Assembly (NCBI RefSeq): GCF_009846755.1
Contig: NZ_AQOR01000015.1
Location: forward strand, 1 to 64,000
Length of the DNA: 64,000 bases
Origin: Alcanivorax sp. S71-1-4
Lineage (GTDB): Bacteria > Pseudomonadota > Gammaproteobacteria > Pseudomonadales > Alcanivoracaceae
Direction: 5' to 3'
This document shows, piece after piece, positions 1 to 12,189 of the stretch. A program made the position numbers and the translations under genes. Each line of letters opens with the position of its first letter. Position 1 is the stretch's first letter. The notes beneath the pieces were generated by a model. It had not been told where the DNA came from. It saw only the letters and a program-made list of their open reading frames with translations, and did no database searches.

Positions 1-16
1 GCTCTACCCACCCTAC
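1..16. repeat. Edge fragment of the 169-bp palindromic repeat family
   Basis: The first 16 bases match the right terminal arm (CTCTACCCACCCTAC) of the dispersed palindromic element found complete at 8153-8321, 48545-48712 and 60509-60677. The rest of the copy would lie left of the window. It sits just downstream of sucD, like the other copies in gene-end spacers. Confidence 0.75.
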
Positions 17-25
17 CGCACAATT

Positions 26-59
26 AAAAAAAGGGCCGGCATAATGCCAGCCCTGTTTT
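26..59 (-). terminator. Rho-independent terminator of the suc operon
   Basis: Read on the minus strand, an AGGGCTGGC/GCCGGCCCT stem (one G-T wobble) with an ATTAT loop is followed by a run of seven T. It lies about 25 bases after the sucD stop and closes the sucAB-lpd-sucCD block. Confidence 0.85.
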
Positions 60-80
60 CCTCTCCGCGACGTCGGAGAT

Positions 81-956
81 TTACCAGCCTGTCAGTTCTT
101 TCAGGGCCAGGCCGATCTGTGCCGGGTTGCGCACGGTTTTCACACCGGCGGCCTCCAGCGCCGCGAACTTCTCATCCGCTGTGCCCTTGCCGCCGGCAAT
201 GATCGCGCCAGCGTGGCCCATGCGTTTGCCCGGAGGCGCCGTCACACCTGCAATATAGGACACTACCGGCTTGGTGACGTGTTCCTTGATGAACGCCGCA
301 GCCTCGTCTTCAGCAGTACCGCCGATTTCGCCGACCATGATGATGGCTTCGGTCTGCGGGTCTTCCTGGAACAGTTTCAGCGCATCAATGAACGTGGTGC
401 CGGGGATCGGATCACCGCCAATACCGATACAGGTGGACTGGCCAAAGCCGAGCGCGGTGGTCTGGTTCACGGCTTCATAGGTCAGCGTACCGGAACGGGA
501 CACGATGCCCACCTTGCCCGGTTTGTGAATGTGGCCCGGCATGATGCCGATCTTGCACTGGCCCGGCGTGATGATACCGGGGCAGTTCGGGCCGATCAGG
601 CGCACGTTTTCCTTGCGGCTGACGTATTCCTTCACGTACAGCATGTCCAGCGCCGGAATGCCTTCGGTGATGCAGACAATCAGTTCGATGCCGGCATCCG
701 CCGCTTCGATGATCGAGTCCTTGCAGAAAGCCGCCGGCACGTAGATCACGGAGGCGGTGGCGCCGGTGGCGTCCACGGCTTCACGCACGGTGTTGAACAC
801 CGGCAGGCCCAGGTGTGTCTGGCCGCCCTTGCCCGGCGTCACACCACCGACCATTTTCGTGCCGTAGGCAATCGCCTGTTCGGAGTGGAACGTGCCCTGC
901 GAGCCGGTGAAGCCCTGGCAGATCACTTTGGTGTCTTTGTCGATCAGTACGCTCAT
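81..956 (-). CDS. sucD: Succinyl-CoA ligase (ADP-forming), alpha subunit
   Basis: This 291-aa protein forms succinyl-CoA ligase with SucC. The enzyme interconverts succinyl-CoA and succinate with substrate-level phosphorylation in the TCA cycle. The N-terminal CoA-binding Rossmann region has [13 protein letters not shown] (residues 15-27). The active-site phosphohistidine is H248 in the motif [10 protein letters not shown]. The length equals that of the family (about 290 aa). The ATG overlaps the sucC stop by 4 bases, indicating translational coupling. It is the last gene of the suc block and is followed by a strong terminator. Confidence 0.98.
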   Translation of the reverse strand: MSVLIDKDTKVICQGFTGSQGTFHSEQAIAYGTKMVGGVTPGKGGQTHLGLPVFNTVREAVDATGATASVIYVPAAFCKDSIIEAADAGIELIVCITEGIPALDMLYVKEYVSRKENVRLIGPNCPGIITPGQCKIGIMPGHIHKPGKVGIVSRSGTLTYEAVNQTTALGFGQSTCIGIGGDPIPGTTFIDALKLFQEDPQTEAIIMVGEIGGTAEDEAAAFIKEHVTKPVVSYIAGVTAPPGKRMGHAGAIIAGGKGTADEKFAALEAAGVKTVRNPAQIGLALKELTGW

Positions 957-2122
957 GCTGCACCTCCCACTGCCTTGACGATCTGCTCCGCGGCATCGTC
1001 AAAGCCGCTGGCTGCAATCACGTTCAGATCACTTTCCGCGAGTTTCTTCGCACCCAGTTCGGCGTTGTTGCCTTCCAGACGCACCACCACCGGGACAGTC
1101 ACACCCACTTCCTTCACCGCAGCCAGGATACCGTCGGCGATCAGGTCGCAACGCACGATCCCGCCGAAGATGTTCACCAGCACGCCCTGCACCTTGTCAT
1201 CGGACAGGATGATCTTGAAGGCTTCGGTCACGCGCTCTTTGGTCGCGCCGCCGCCCACATCCAGGAAGTTTGCCGGTGCACCACCCTTCAGCTTGATGAT
1301 GTCCATGGTGGCCATGGCCAGACCGGCACCGTTCACCATGCAACCGATGTTGCCGTCCAGCGCGACGTAGTTGAGCTCCCATTCCGCCGCGCGGCGCTCG
1401 CGCTCGTCTTCCTGGGTCGGATCGTCCATCGCCTTGAGTTCCGGGTGGCGATACAGGGCGCTGCCGTCGATGTTGATCTTGGCATCCAGGCAATGCAGGT
1501 TGCCTTCGTCGGTGATCACCAGCGGGTTGATTTCCAGCAGTGCCAGGTCTTTTTCCTCAAACATTTTCGCCAGACCCATGAAGATCTTTACGAACTGTTT
1601 GATCTGGTCGCCTTCCAGGCCGAGCCTGAACGCCAGCTCACGGCCCTGGTAGGGCTGCGCGCCCACCAGCGGGTCGATGATCGCCTTGAGAATCTTCTCC
1701 GGCGTTTCTTCGGCCACCTTTTCGATTTCCACGCCACCTTCGGTAGATGCCATGAACACTACGCGGCGGGTACCACGGTCCACGACGGCACCCAGGTACA
1801 GCTCGTTGGCAATATCGGTGCAGCTTTCAACCAGAATTCTGGAAACCGGCTGGCCACGCTCATCGGTCTGGAACGTCACCAGACGCTGGCCGAGCCATTT
1901 CTTGGCAAATTCGGCCGCCGCTTCCGGACTTTCCACCAGCTTCACGCCACCGGCCTTGCCGCGGCCGCCCGCGTGTACCTGGGCCTTGACCACCCAGCGA
2001 TCTCCGCCAATTTCTTTCGCCTTGGCCGCAACCTCTTCGGCGCTGTCACAGGCGAATCCTTTTGAGACCGGCAGCCCGTATTCAGCGAAGAGCTGCTTGC
2101 CCTGATATTCATGCAGGTTCAT
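953..2122 (-). CDS. sucC: Succinyl-CoA ligase (ADP-forming), beta subunit
   Basis: This 389-aa beta subunit carries the ATP-grasp nucleotide-binding domain and starts with the typical [12 protein letters not shown]. Further family motifs are [16 protein letters not shown] (about residues 46-61), LEINPLV (about residue 196) and the C-terminal loop [10 protein letters not shown], which contacts the phosphohistidine of SucD. The length matches E. coli SucC (388 aa). It lies 80 bases after lpd, with a 9-bp hairpin in the gap, and overlaps sucD. Confidence 0.98.
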   Translation of the reverse strand: MNLHEYQGKQLFAEYGLPVSKGFACDSAEEVAAKAKEIGGDRWVVKAQVHAGGRGKAGGVKLVESPEAAAEFAKKWLGQRLVTFQTDERGQPVSRILVESCTDIANELYLGAVVDRGTRRVVFMASTEGGVEIEKVAEETPEKILKAIIDPLVGAQPYQGRELAFRLGLEGDQIKQFVKIFMGLAKMFEEKDLALLEINPLVITDEGNLHCLDAKINIDGSALYRHPELKAMDDPTQEDERERRAAEWELNYVALDGNIGCMVNGAGLAMATMDIIKLKGGAPANFLDVGGGATKERVTEAFKIILSDDKVQGVLVNIFGGIVRCDLIADGILAAVKEVGVTVPVVVRLEGNNAELGAKKLAESDLNVIAASGFDDAAEQIVKAVGGAA

Positions 2123-2162
2123 GTGCAGTTTCCGTTGTAAAAAAACAGCTTTCCAAACAAGT

Positions 2163-2191
2163 GGGCCGCGTTACTTGTGGTCACGCGGCCC
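2163..2191 (-). other. Intercistronic hairpin between lpd and sucC
   Basis: GGGCCGCGT and ACGCGGCCC form a perfect 9-bp stem with an 11-base loop in the 80-bp lpd-sucC gap. On the minus strand no T-run follows directly (a T-run comes about 30 bases later). It therefore looks more like an mRNA-processing or stability hairpin, or a partial attenuator, than a full terminator. Confidence 0.5.
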
Positions 2192-2202
2192 GACTTCCCG
2201 AA

Positions 2203-3693
<1,491 letters not shown>

Positions 3694-3718
3694 TTATCAG
3701 AAACCAGACACAGCCGTG

Positions 3719-4966
3719 TCAGATATCCAGCAGCAGGCGTGCCGGATCCTCGATAAAGTTCTTCACCGCGACCAGGAACTGCACGGCTTCCTTGCCATCG
3801 ATCAGACGGTGATCGTAGGACAGCGCCAGATACATCATCGGCAGGATTTCCACCTTGCCATCCACTGCCATCGGACGCTCCTGGATCTTGTGCATGCCCA
3901 GGATCGCGGTTTGCGGCGGGTTGAGGATCGGCGTGGAAATCAGCGAACCGAACACACCACCGTTGGAAATGGTGAAGGTGCCGCCGGTCATCTCGTCGAT
4001 CGACAGTTTGCCGTCGCGCGCCTTGTTGCCGTACTCGATGATCTGCGACTCCACTTCCGCCAGACCTTTCTGGTCGGCATCACGCAGCACCGGCACCACC
4101 AGTCCGCGCTCGGAAGAAACGGCCACACCCACATCGTAGTAACCGTGGTAGACGATGTCGTCGCCGTCGATGGAGGCGTTCACCGCCGGATAGCGCTTCA
4201 GCGCCTCGACGCAGGCGCGCACAAAGAAGCTCATGAAGCCCAGGCGCACGCCGTGGGTTTTCTCGAACGCGGCCTGGTAATCCTTGCGCATGGCCATGAT
4301 CGGTTTCATGTTCACTTCGTTGAAGGTGGTCAGCATGGCGGCGTTCTGCTGCGCGGCCACCAGACGCTCGGCAATGCGCTTGCGCAGGCGGGTCATCGGC
4401 ACCCGGCGCTCTTCGCGCTCACCCGGTGCGGCGGGCACTTCAGCGACCGCCGGCTGTTGTGGCGCCGGGCTGCTGCTGCGTTTTTCCTCGCGCGCCTTGA
4501 GCGCCTTTTCAACGTCTTCGCGGGTGATGCGCCCGCCTTTGCCGGAACCGTCGATGCTGGCAGCATCCAGGCCGTGTTCGGTCATCATCTTGCGGGCGGC
4601 CGGACCGGCCACGCCGTCACTGTCACCCGCCTTGGCCGAGTCTTCTTTCGCGGCAGGCTGCTCATCCGCCTTGGGCGCCTCGGCGGTCTGCTTGTCTTCC
4701 GCCTTGCTGTCGCCAGAGGACTTGCCGCTGCCTTCTTCGATACTGCCGAGCAGTTCCTGGCTTTCGACGGTATCGCCCTCGCCTTTGAGGATCTTGCCCA
4801 GCACACCGTCGGCGGCAGCCACCACCTCCAGCACGACTTTGTCGGTTTCAATATCCACCAGCAGCTCGTCGCGTTTCACCGCATCGCCTTCCTGCTTATG
4901 CCAGGTGGCAACGGTGCCGTCTGCTACGGATTCCGGAAATTGTGGCGCCTTGATTTCGATTGACAT
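3719..4966 (-). CDS. sucB: 2-oxoglutarate dehydrogenase E2, dihydrolipoyl succinyltransferase
   Basis: This 415-aa E2 core transfers succinyl groups from lipoyl to CoA. Domain order: one lipoyl domain with the lipoylated K43 (ETDKVVLEV), an Ala/Glu/Lys/Pro-rich linker at about 80-125, an E3-binding domain ([15 protein letters not shown]), a second linker, and the acyltransferase core. The core ends with SYDHRLIDG, in which H386 and D390 are catalytic. The length is normal (E. coli 405 aa). It starts 37 bases after the sucA stop and is presumably cotranscribed. Confidence 0.97.
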   Translation of the reverse strand: MSIEIKAPQFPESVADGTVATWHKQEGDAVKRDELLVDIETDKVVLEVVAAADGVLGKILKGEGDTVESQELLGSIEEGSGKSSGDSKAEDKQTAEAPKADEQPAAKEDSAKAGDSDGVAGPAARKMMTEHGLDAASIDGSGKGGRITREDVEKALKAREEKRSSSPAPQQPAVAEVPAAPGEREERRVPMTRLRKRIAERLVAAQQNAAMLTTFNEVNMKPIMAMRKDYQAAFEKTHGVRLGFMSFFVRACVEALKRYPAVNASIDGDDIVYHGYYDVGVAVSSERGLVVPVLRDADQKGLAEVESQIIEYGNKARDGKLSIDEMTGGTFTISNGGVFGSLISTPILNPPQTAILGMHKIQERPMAVDGKVEILPMMYLALSYDHRLIDGKEAVQFLVAVKNFIEDPARLLLDI

Positions 4967-5003
4967 GTTCTGCCCTTGGTCCCGAGTGTTAATTCCTGAC
5001 TGC

Positions 5004-7841
5004 TCAATTGAGTCCGAATGCGTCCTGCACCAGCTTTTGCTGCTGCGCCACGTGTTGTGACATCAGACCCGCCGCCGGCGCTGCCGCCGAATCGCGCCCT
5101 GCGTATTCCAGGTTCAGTTTCGGATTCAGGCGCGCCACCACGTTACGCATGTGATGCTGGCTGCAATACCAGGCGCCCTGGTTCATCGGTTCTTCCTGAC
5201 ACCAGACCACCGACTTCAGGTTGCTGTACTGCTCCATCACCTCGAACAGCCGCTGTTCCGGGAACGGGTACAACTGCTCCACCCGGACAATGGCGGTGTT
5301 GGTAATCTCTTCCGCCTCGCGCTTTTCAAGCAGGTCGTAATACACCTTGCCGCTGCACAGAATCACGCGCTCGACAGCGGCGGCATCCTGGATCTCGTGT
5401 TCGGCCAGCACCGTCTGGAAGTGGCCGCCGGCCAGTTCTTCCAGCGAAGAGATCGCGCGCTTGTGACGCAGCAGACTCTTCGGGCTCATCACCACCAGCG
5501 GCTTGCGCAGCGGGCGGATCGCCTGCCGGCGCAGCAGATGGAAAATCTGCGCCGGGGTGCTCGGCACACACACCTGCATGTTGTGCTCGGCACACAGCTG
5601 GAGGAAACGCTCCAGGCGCGCGGAAGAGTGCTCCGGCCCCTGCCCCTCGTAACCGTGTGGCAGCAGCAGGGTCAGGCCGCAGACGCGCGCCCACTTCGCT
5701 TCACCAGAGGAAATGAACTGGTCAATCACCACCTGCGCACCGTTGGCGAAATCACCGAACTGGGCTTCCCATATCACCAGCGATTTCGGCGCCGTGGTGG
5801 AATAACCGTATTCGAACGCCAGCACCGCCTCTTCCGAGAGCAGCGAGTCATAGATTTCAAAACCCGGTTGCTCATCGTACAGATGACGCAACGGCACATA
5901 GGCCTCGCCGTTCTTCTGGTTGTGCAGCACCGCGTGACGGTGCGAGAAAGTGCCCCGGCCCACATCCTGGCCGGTCAGCCGCACCGGGAAACCCTGGTCC
6001 AGCAGCGTGGCGTAGGCCATGGTCTCGGCATAACCCCAGTTGATGCCCAGCGCACCGGCGGTCATCTTGTTGCGGTCTTCGAGAATCTTCTTCACCTGAC
6101 GCTGCGGCACGAAGGCTTCTGGCAACTGCTCCAGCCTTGTGGCCAGGTTCTGCAGCTTTTTCAGCGGGAAGCCGGTGTCCCAGTCATCCACCACCTCATG
6201 ACCGATGTACGGCGACCAGTCGACAAACAATGCCTTGTTCGGCTCGCGCACCAGCGCCTTCACCACATGCAGACCCTGGTCCAGCATGTTGCGGTATTCC
6301 TCGGCCATCTGGCTGCTTTCGTCATCCGACAGCACGCCGTCCTTGATCAGGCGCTCGGCATACAGCGTACGGGTCGTCGGGCGGGACTTGATCTTCTTGT
6401 ACATCAGCGGCTGGGTCGCGGAAGGCTCATCCGCCTCGTTGTGACCCAGACGGCGGTAGCAGATCAGGTCGATGACCACGTCTTTCTTGAACTGCATGCG
6501 GTAGTCCATCGCCACCTGGGTGACAAAGAACACCGCTTCGGGGTCATCGCCGTTCACGTGGAAAATCGGCGACTGGACCATTTTCGCCACGTCGGTGCAG
6601 TATTCAGTGGAACGTGCGTCTTCACGGCGGCTGGTGGTGAAACCGACCTGGTTGTTGACGATCACGTGCACCGTGCCGCCGGTCTTGAAGCCGCGCGTCT
6701 GCGACATCTGGAAGGTTTCCATCACCACGCCCTGGCCAGCAAAGGCCGCGTCGCCGTGAATCAGCAACGGCACCACCTGGTCACCGTTGTCATCGACACG
6801 GCGTTCCTGGCGTGCGCGGACGGAGCCTTCCACCACCGGCGAGACAATTTCCAGGTGCGACGGGTTGAACGCCATCGCCAGGTGAACTTCGCCTCCTGGC
6901 GTCTGCACGTTGGATGAAAAACCCTGGTGATATTTCACGTCGCCGGAACCGCGCTCGTTGAAGGTCTTGCCTTCGAACTCGCCAAACAGATCAGCCGGGC
7001 TCTTGCCCAGTGTGTTGACCAGCACGTTGAGACGGCCACGGTGGGCCATGCCCAGCACGATTTCCTTCACGCCGTAACTGCCGGCGCGCTGGATCACTTC
7101 GTCCACCAGCGGGATCAGCGATTCGCCACCTTCCAGACCGAAACGCTTGGTGCCGGGATAGCGGCTGCCAAGGTATTTTTCCAGGCCTTCGGCGGCGGTC
7201 AGGCGCTCAAGAATGTGTTTGCGAATATCCGCGCCATACTGTGGATGGCTGCGCACACTTTCCAGACGCTGCTGGAGCCAGCGTTTTTCCGCCGTGTTGA
7301 CGATGTGCATGTATTCCGCACCCACCGTCGAACAGTAACTGCCTCGCAGGCAGTCGACGATTTCACGCAGTGTCGCTTCCGGTTTGCCGATAAACAGGTT
7401 GCCTGTCTGGAATACGGTATCCAGATCGGCCTGGCTGAGCCCATGGTGCGCCAGCTCCAGATCGGGCACCTGTTCGCGTTCCATCAGGCCGAGCGGGTCC
7501 AGGCTGGCCACCTGATGACCGCGGTTGCGGTAGGCAGCGATCAGGTGCAAGACCCGTACCTGGCGACGTTCGTGTTCAGTGCTGACCGCACCGCCACCAA
7601 ACTTCTGCACACGGGAACGGTTCTTGGCCTGCAGCAGGAAATATTCACGCACGGCACTGTGTGGCAAATCGGATTCCACACTGCCTTCAACGCTGGGGAG
7701 TTTTTCGAAGTACGCGCGCCAGTCTTCCGGCACGGCATTGGGATCAGTCAGGTAGGCTTCGTACAGTTCATCAACATAGGCCGCGTTGCTGCCCCCGATG
7801 TGTGAGGACGCCAGCTGGCGCTGAATGGAACTGTCTTGCAT
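5004..7841 (-). CDS. sucA: 2-oxoglutarate dehydrogenase E1
   Basis: This 945-aa thiamine-diphosphate enzyme decarboxylates 2-oxoglutarate and succinylates the lipoyl group of SucB. An E1-typical N-terminal segment ([13 protein letters not shown]) is followed by the thiamine-binding region with [13 protein letters not shown] and [12 protein letters not shown], then [16 protein letters not shown], and the transketolase-like C-terminal half ending with EEPMNQGAW. The length equals family members (about 940 aa). The ATG follows an AGAAGGAAC ribosome site. It is the first gene of the suc block, after a long spacer, so a promoter is expected upstream. Confidence 0.97.
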   Translation of the reverse strand: MQDSSIQRQLASSHIGGSNAAYVDELYEAYLTDPNAVPEDWRAYFEKLPSVEGSVESDLPHSAVREYFLLQAKNRSRVQKFGGGAVSTEHERRQVRVLHLIAAYRNRGHQVASLDPLGLMEREQVPDLELAHHGLSQADLDTVFQTGNLFIGKPEATLREIVDCLRGSYCSTVGAEYMHIVNTAEKRWLQQRLESVRSHPQYGADIRKHILERLTAAEGLEKYLGSRYPGTKRFGLEGGESLIPLVDEVIQRAGSYGVKEIVLGMAHRGRLNVLVNTLGKSPADLFGEFEGKTFNERGSGDVKYHQGFSSNVQTPGGEVHLAMAFNPSHLEIVSPVVEGSVRARQERRVDDNGDQVVPLLIHGDAAFAGQGVVMETFQMSQTRGFKTGGTVHVIVNNQVGFTTSRREDARSTEYCTDVAKMVQSPIFHVNGDDPEAVFFVTQVAMDYRMQFKKDVVIDLICYRRLGHNEADEPSATQPLMYKKIKSRPTTRTLYAERLIKDGVLSDDESSQMAEEYRNMLDQGLHVVKALVREPNKALFVDWSPYIGHEVVDDWDTGFPLKKLQNLATRLEQLPEAFVPQRQVKKILEDRNKMTAGALGINWGYAETMAYATLLDQGFPVRLTGQDVGRGTFSHRHAVLHNQKNGEAYVPLRHLYDEQPGFEIYDSLLSEEAVLAFEYGYSTTAPKSLVIWEAQFGDFANGAQVVIDQFISSGEAKWARVCGLTLLLPHGYEGQGPEHSSARLERFLQLCAEHNMQVCVPSTPAQIFHLLRRQAIRPLRKPLVVMSPKSLLRHKRAISSLEELAGGHFQTVLAEHEIQDAAAVERVILCSGKVYYDLLEKREAEEITNTAIVRVEQLYPFPEQRLFEVMEQYSNLKSVVWCQEEPMNQGAWYCSQHHMRNVVARLNPKLNLEYAGRDSAAAPAAGLMSQHVAQQQKLVQDAFGLN

Positions 7842-8152
7842 CGTGTTCGTTCCTTCTCGGGAGAAGGAGCCGGCCCCCTGGCCAGGTGTTCGCAGGGGGA
7901 TCGCCCGTTTCCCGCGTTTAGATTACAGAGACGGCGCCTTGTAAGCGCCGACTCTCCCGATACATATTTTTCCGTCCGGGGGATGACCCCGACAAGGAAA
8001 TAGTGTAGCGACTTTCACGCCCGATTGTTAGACGCGAAAGGCAAAAAATTTGACAAACGCACCCTCACTTTAGTCGAACGGAGGCCTCTGCAACACACCT
8101 CTCCGACATGGGGACGTCCACCCGCATTGCAACCCCACCCGCCAGAGCGACC
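7842..8152. other. sucA leader and upstream spacer
   Basis: No coding sequence is visible. On the minus strand it holds the sucA ribosome site and a leader hairpin at 7928-7954 (GAG-A-CGGCGC paired with GCGCCG-A-CTC around a 7-base loop). A TACACT hexamer near 7999-8004 could be a -10 box, but no good -35 is seen at 16-18 bases. On the plus strand a TTGACA at about 8051 has no gene behind it. Confidence 0.45.
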
Positions 8153-8321
8153 GTAGGGTGGGTAGAGCCCACGGCGAAACCCACCATGCCCATGCCCGGT
8201 ATCCACTCCCGCAAAACCATCGAAATCACCCAGCTTGGGAGGCGGGCAGTTTCGATGATTCTGTGCGAGCAGTGTGCCGCATGGTCCCGGTGGGTTTCGC
8301 CGTGGGCTCTACCCACCCTAC
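8153..8321. repeat. 169-bp palindromic repeat, copy B
   Basis: The ends are GTAGGGTGGGTAGAGCC and GGCTCTACCCACCCTAC. The next inner arms are CACGGCGAAACCCACC and GGTGGGTTTCGCCGTG, so the outer 30 bases of each side pair almost perfectly. It is the reverse complement orientation of the copies at 48545 and 60509 and exactly as long as the latter. It contains no open reading frame of note and lies between sucA and the end of sdhB. Confidence 0.85.
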
Positions 8322-8450
8322 CCGCCGGGGCGCCTGCGCTCATTGCCAGCCAGGGCGCACACCGTTCCTGGCACCGCCAGAGGGCTTCTTCACGGCCACG
8401 CTGCCCATGCAGGCTGCGTATCAGACCACTCCCGGCGCCCCGATAAAGCA

Positions 8451-8476
8451 AAAAAAAGCGGCCCGGAGGCCGCCTT
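8451..8476 (-). terminator. Rho-independent terminator of the sdh operon
   Basis: On the minus strand GCGGCC/GGCCGC with a short CCGG-type loop is followed by seven T. It lies 10 bases past the sdhB stop and separates sdh from the suc block. Confidence 0.85.
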
Positions 8477-8486
8477 TTTCATTCCG

Positions 8487-9203
8487 TCAGATTGCCCGTT
8501 CCAGCAGCATATCCCGGATATGGCCGATGGCCCGGGTCGGGTTCAGCCCCTTCGGACACACGCTCACGCAGTTCATGATGCCGCGGCAGCGGAACAGCGA
8601 GAACGGATCGTCCAGGCGGCTCAGCCGGTCATCACGGGCCGTATCACGGCTGTCCGCGAGGAAGCGGTAACCCTGCAGCAGTGCGGCCGGGCCGAGGAAC
8701 TTCTCCGGGTTCCACCAGAACGACGGGCAGCTCGTGGAGCAGCAGGCGCACAGGATGCACTCGTACAGGCCGTCGAGCTTCTCACGCTCTTCCGGGCTCT
8801 GCAGACGCTCGATGGCCGGCGCCGGGGTGTCGTTGATCAGGTACGGCTGCACCTTCTCGTACTGGTTGTAGAACATGGTCATGTCCACCACCAGGTCACG
8901 AATCACCGGCAGGCCCGGCAGCGGGCGGATCACCAGGGCTTTCTTGCCCTCGAGCACGCCCGGCGCCACGATCGACAGTGCGGTCACGCAGGCGAGGCCG
9001 TTCTTGCCGTTCATGTTCATGCCGTCGGAGCCACAGACGCCTTCACGGCAGGAGCGGCGGTAGGCCAGGGTCGGGTCCTGCTCTTTCACCAGCGCCAGCA
9101 CATCCAGCACCATCAGGTCCTTGCCCTGGGTATCGACCTCGTACTCCTGCATGTACGGTTCGCGGTCGGTCTCAGGATTGTAGCGATAGATACTGACTTT
9201 CAT
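8487..9203 (-). CDS. sdhB: Succinate dehydrogenase iron-sulfur subunit
   Basis: This 238-aa subunit carries electrons from the SdhA flavin to ubiquinone through three clusters. The 2Fe-2S ligands are in CREGVCGSD (C52, C57, with D60) and C72. The 4Fe-4S site is CILCACCSTSC and the 3Fe-4S site lies in CRGIMNCVSVCPKG. Length and motif spacing are those of E. coli SdhB (238 aa). It is the last gene of sdhCDAB, 15 bases after sdhA, and is followed by a terminator. Confidence 0.98.
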   Translation of the reverse strand: MKVSIYRYNPETDREPYMQEYEVDTQGKDLMVLDVLALVKEQDPTLAYRRSCREGVCGSDGMNMNGKNGLACVTALSIVAPGVLEGKKALVIRPLPGLPVIRDLVVDMTMFYNQYEKVQPYLINDTPAPAIERLQSPEEREKLDGLYECILCACCSTSCPSFWWNPEKFLGPAALLQGYRFLADSRDTARDDRLSRLDDPFSLFRCRGIMNCVSVCPKGLNPTRAIGHIRDMLLERAI

Positions 9204-9218
9204 TGATCCTGGCCTCCG

Positions 9219-10994
9219 TTAGTAGGTCCGCACTTTGGGCTGGAAGGTATCGACCGTCTTCGGCGAGAAATTCACCGCACGCTTGCCGAGTTTCAGGGTG
9301 GCCGGGTCAAAGATCGAGTGGCACAGCCAGTTCTCGTCATCACGGTCCGGGAAGTCATAGCGCGAGTGAGCGCCACGGCTTTCCTTGCGGCCTTCCGCAG
9401 CAATCGCGGTGGCCTGGGCCACTTCCAGCAGGTTGTCCAGCTCCAGCGCTTCGACACGGGCGGTGTTGAAGGCCTTGCTCTTGTCGTCCAGGTGCCCTTC
9501 GGCGATACGGCCACGCAGGTCGGCCAGCATGGACACACCTTCCGCCATCAGGTCGCCTTTGCGGAACACACCGAAGTGGTTCTGCATGGTCTGCTGCAGC
9601 GCCTTGCGCAGGCTGGTCACGGACTCGCCTTTCTTCGACTCGTCCCAGCGACGGTAGCGGCTCATGGCCTGCTCGATGTCGTCACGGCTCGGCTCGGCCT
9701 GTTCCATACCCTGGCGCAGCCCGTCTTCGATGAACAGGCCGGCGGCGCGGCCGAACACCACCAGGTCAAGCAACGAGTTGCCACCCAGGCGGTTGGCGCC
9801 GTGCACGGACACACAGGCCACCTCACCCACGGCAAACAGCCCGTCGATGATCTGGTCGTCGCCTTCATGACCACCGGAGAGGCGCAGGGCCTGCCCGTGA
9901 ATGTTGGACGGGATACCGCCCATCATGTAGTGGCAGGTCGGCACGACCGGCACCGGCTCTTTTACCGGGTCGGCATGAGCGAAGGTCTTGGACAGCTCAC
10001 AGATGCCCGGCAGGCGGCTGTGCAGCACTTCCTCGCCCAGGTGATCCAGCTTCAGGTAGACATGGTCCCCGTTCGGGCCGCAACCACGGCCGTCCAGGAT
10101 CTCCATCATCATGGAGCGGGCGACCACATCGCGGCCGGCCAGGTCCTTCGCGTTCGGCGCGTAACGCTCCATGAAGCGCTCGCCGTCCTTGTTGATCAGG
10201 TAGCCCCCCTCGCCCCGGCACCCTTCGGTCACCAGTACGCCGGCGCCGGCGATGCCGGTCGGGTGGAACTGCCACATTTCGATGTCCTGCACCGGCACGC
10301 CGGCACGCAGCGCCATGCCCACACCGTCACCGGTGTTGATCAGGGCATTGGTGGTGGAGGCATAGATACGGCCGGCACCACCGGTGGCGAATACCGTGGC
10401 CTTGGACTTGAAGAACACCACCTCGCCGGTCTCGATGCACATGGCGATCACGCCACACACCTGACCGCGGGCGTTCTTCACCAGGTCAGTCGCCAGCCAC
10501 TCATTGTAGAACTGGGTGTTGTGCTTGAGGTTCTGCTGGTACAGGGCGTGCAGCAGCGCGTGGCCGGTACGGTCGGCGGCGGCGCAGGTCCGGGCCGCCT
10601 GGCCCCCTTCGCCGAAGTTCTTCGACTGGCCACCAAACGGACGCTGGTAGATGCGGCCTTCCTCGGTGCGCGAGAACGGCAGGCCCATGTGATCCAGCTC
10701 GAACACCGCTTCCGGGCCCACCGAGCACATGTATTCGATGGCGTCCTGATCACCAATATAGTCGGAGCCCTTGACGGTGTCGTACATGTGCCAGCGCCAG
10801 TCATCGTTCGGATCGGCACTGGCAATGGCGCAGGTGATCCCGCCCTGGGCGGACACCGTGTGCGACCGGGTCGGAAACACCTTGGAGATCAGCGCGGTCT
10901 TGAAGCCGGACTGCGCCAGTTGCAGCGAGGCACGCATGCCCGCGCCGCCGCCGCCCACGATGACGGCATCAAAGGTAATGGTTCTGATCGACAT
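9219..10994 (-). CDS. sdhA: Succinate dehydrogenase flavoprotein subunit
   Basis: This 591-aa catalytic subunit oxidises succinate to fumarate. The FAD-binding motif is [14 protein letters not shown], and the covalent FAD attachment histidine is H45 in [11 protein letters not shown]. Substrate and FAD motifs include [20 protein letters not shown] and [14 protein letters not shown]. Length is normal (E. coli 588 aa). Only 4 bases separate it from sdhD upstream and 15 from sdhB downstream, so the genes form one operon on the inner membrane complex II. Confidence 0.98.
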   Translation of the reverse strand: MSIRTITFDAVIVGGGGAGMRASLQLAQSGFKTALISKVFPTRSHTVSAQGGITCAIASADPNDDWRWHMYDTVKGSDYIGDQDAIEYMCSVGPEAVFELDHMGLPFSRTEEGRIYQRPFGGQSKNFGEGGQAARTCAAADRTGHALLHALYQQNLKHNTQFYNEWLATDLVKNARGQVCGVIAMCIETGEVVFFKSKATVFATGGAGRIYASTTNALINTGDGVGMALRAGVPVQDIEMWQFHPTGIAGAGVLVTEGCRGEGGYLINKDGERFMERYAPNAKDLAGRDVVARSMMMEILDGRGCGPNGDHVYLKLDHLGEEVLHSRLPGICELSKTFAHADPVKEPVPVVPTCHYMMGGIPSNIHGQALRLSGGHEGDDQIIDGLFAVGEVACVSVHGANRLGGNSLLDLVVFGRAAGLFIEDGLRQGMEQAEPSRDDIEQAMSRYRRWDESKKGESVTSLRKALQQTMQNHFGVFRKGDLMAEGVSMLADLRGRIAEGHLDDKSKAFNTARVEALELDNLLEVAQATAIAAEGRKESRGAHSRYDFPDRDDENWLCHSIFDPATLKLGKRAVNFSPKTVDTFQPKVRTY

Positions 10995-10998
10995 AGTC

Positions 10999-11367
10999 TC
11001 AAGCTCCCCAGATCATCCACAGGCCCCACAGCACGTAGCCTGCCAGCAGCAGCACCAGCAGCGCCTGCGCCGCCAGACGTACACCGGTGGCTGCACCACC
11101 GAAGGTCATGCGGGTCAGATAGTCAGTGGTGACGGTCCAGAGACCCACCCAGGCATGGGCCGCAATGGCCAGGATCACCAGGGTGTTGATGATTTTCATC
11201 GGCACGGACGTCATCAGAGCGTGCCAGGCGGCATAGTCAACGCCTGCGCCGCAGACGAGGTAGCCAAACAGACCAATAAAGTAGGCGCCAAGCAGAATGG
11301 CGCTGAATCGCTGGACAAGCCAGTCCGACACGCCATTACGGCTGAAGCTCGTGACGCTGGTTACCAT
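10999..11367 (-). CDS. sdhD: Succinate dehydrogenase membrane anchor subunit
   Basis: This 122-aa hydrophobic anchor has about three membrane segments (residues about 19-40, 50-75 and 95-120). The N-terminal [18 protein letters not shown] is typical of SdhD, and so is the central [14 protein letters not shown] with its heme- and quinone-side histidine. It overlaps sdhC by 7 bases. Together with SdhC it holds heme b and the ubiquinone site of complex II. Confidence 0.93.
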   Translation of the reverse strand: MVTSVTSFSRNGVSDWLVQRFSAILLGAYFIGLFGYLVCGAGVDYAAWHALMTSVPMKIINTLVILAIAAHAWVGLWTVTTDYLTRMTFGGAATGVRLAAQALLVLLLAGYVLWGLWMIWGA

Positions 11368-11747
11368 ACCCAGACTCCCGCCAGCAGAATGAGAACGACC
11401 GAGATGATGAACACCAGGGTGGCGCCGCGACGGCCGCCTTCCAGGCTCTCACCAATACCCAGGTCCATGATCAGATGCTTGATACCAGCCACGAGGTGAA
11501 AAATAAGTGCAGCCAGCATGGCCCAGACCACCAGTTTGGCGATCGGGGTGGCGAGGAGGTCTTTCAATTGCGCAAAGCTTTCCGGTGACGCCAGAGAGCG
11601 ATCCAGCATCCACAGCAGAATCGGCAGTGCCAGAAAGATGGCAACACCTGTAATACGGTGGGTAATGGAAGCCAGGGCGGTGACCGGGAACTTGATCGTC
11701 GTCAGATCGAGATTTACAGGTCGCTTATCGTTCACGGTAGCCATCAC
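11361..11747 (-). CDS. sdhC: Succinate dehydrogenase cytochrome b556 subunit
   Basis: This 128-aa integral protein has three predicted membrane segments. It carries the family motifs RPVNLDLTTIKFPVTAL, SITHRITGVAIF and the second signature HLVAGIKHLIMDLG, whose histidine would ligate heme b. It is the first gene of sdhCDAB and overlaps sdhD. Two in-frame ATG codons (11747 and 11744) start it; either could be used. It is divergent from gltA across a 442-bp spacer. Confidence 0.95.
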   Translation of the reverse strand: MMATVNDKRPVNLDLTTIKFPVTALASITHRITGVAIFLALPILLWMLDRSLASPESFAQLKDLLATPIAKLVVWAMLAALIFHLVAGIKHLIMDLGIGESLEGGRRGATLVFIISVVLILLAGVWVW

Positions 11748-12189
11748 TTATAGCCGGGCTCCGAAAGGAGCGGTTGTCGGGAACGGAACCCGCGGACAGT
11801 TCGGAGGTCACAACCGAAGCACGGGCTCTATCCGCACACCAGCCGGGGTGGACCGGCGCGCGACGGGCGGGAGTATATCGCCGCGCCTGCATGAAAACAA
11901 ACGCCTTCGACTCTGGCAAAATCGGGCAACACACTGTTTTTCAAGGCCGTTAGGCTAAAGTCTCAATTACAGCCCCCTTCCGCGCCCCTATCGTATCCGC
12001 GCATCTGCGGTGAAACTGGCGTAACATGCTGTTTAGCCGGTGGTTTGTGATCGGCGCTCCACAGCACGCTGCGCGTTGACAAAGATGTATCAAAACCTTA
12101 ACGTCCCCCGCGCCCGGCGTGCTACGCCGCCCGTACTCACGCGATACCACAGGTGGGCTCCCTGAACCGCCTCCGTGTAGGAGAACTCC
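11748..12189. promoter_or_regulatory. Divergent sdhC / gltA control region
   Basis: This 442-bp spacer holds no convincing gene. It must contain the promoters of both sdhCDAB (minus) and gltA (plus). A candidate gltA promoter is TTGACA at 12076-12081 with a weak TAACGT 17 bases later. The gltA ribosome site is AGGAGAAC at about 12178. No operator was identified with confidence. Confidence 0.5.

Noticed and set aside
213-1370. 385-aa plus-strand reading frame
   Set aside because: It is antisense to sucD and sucC, has no ribosome site and is low in hydrophobic core pattern; it reflects high GC in the third codon position of the real genes.
5151-6917. 588-aa plus-strand reading frame
   Set aside because: It is the antisense shadow of sucA, His- and Gln-rich as expected from reverse reading, without family motifs.
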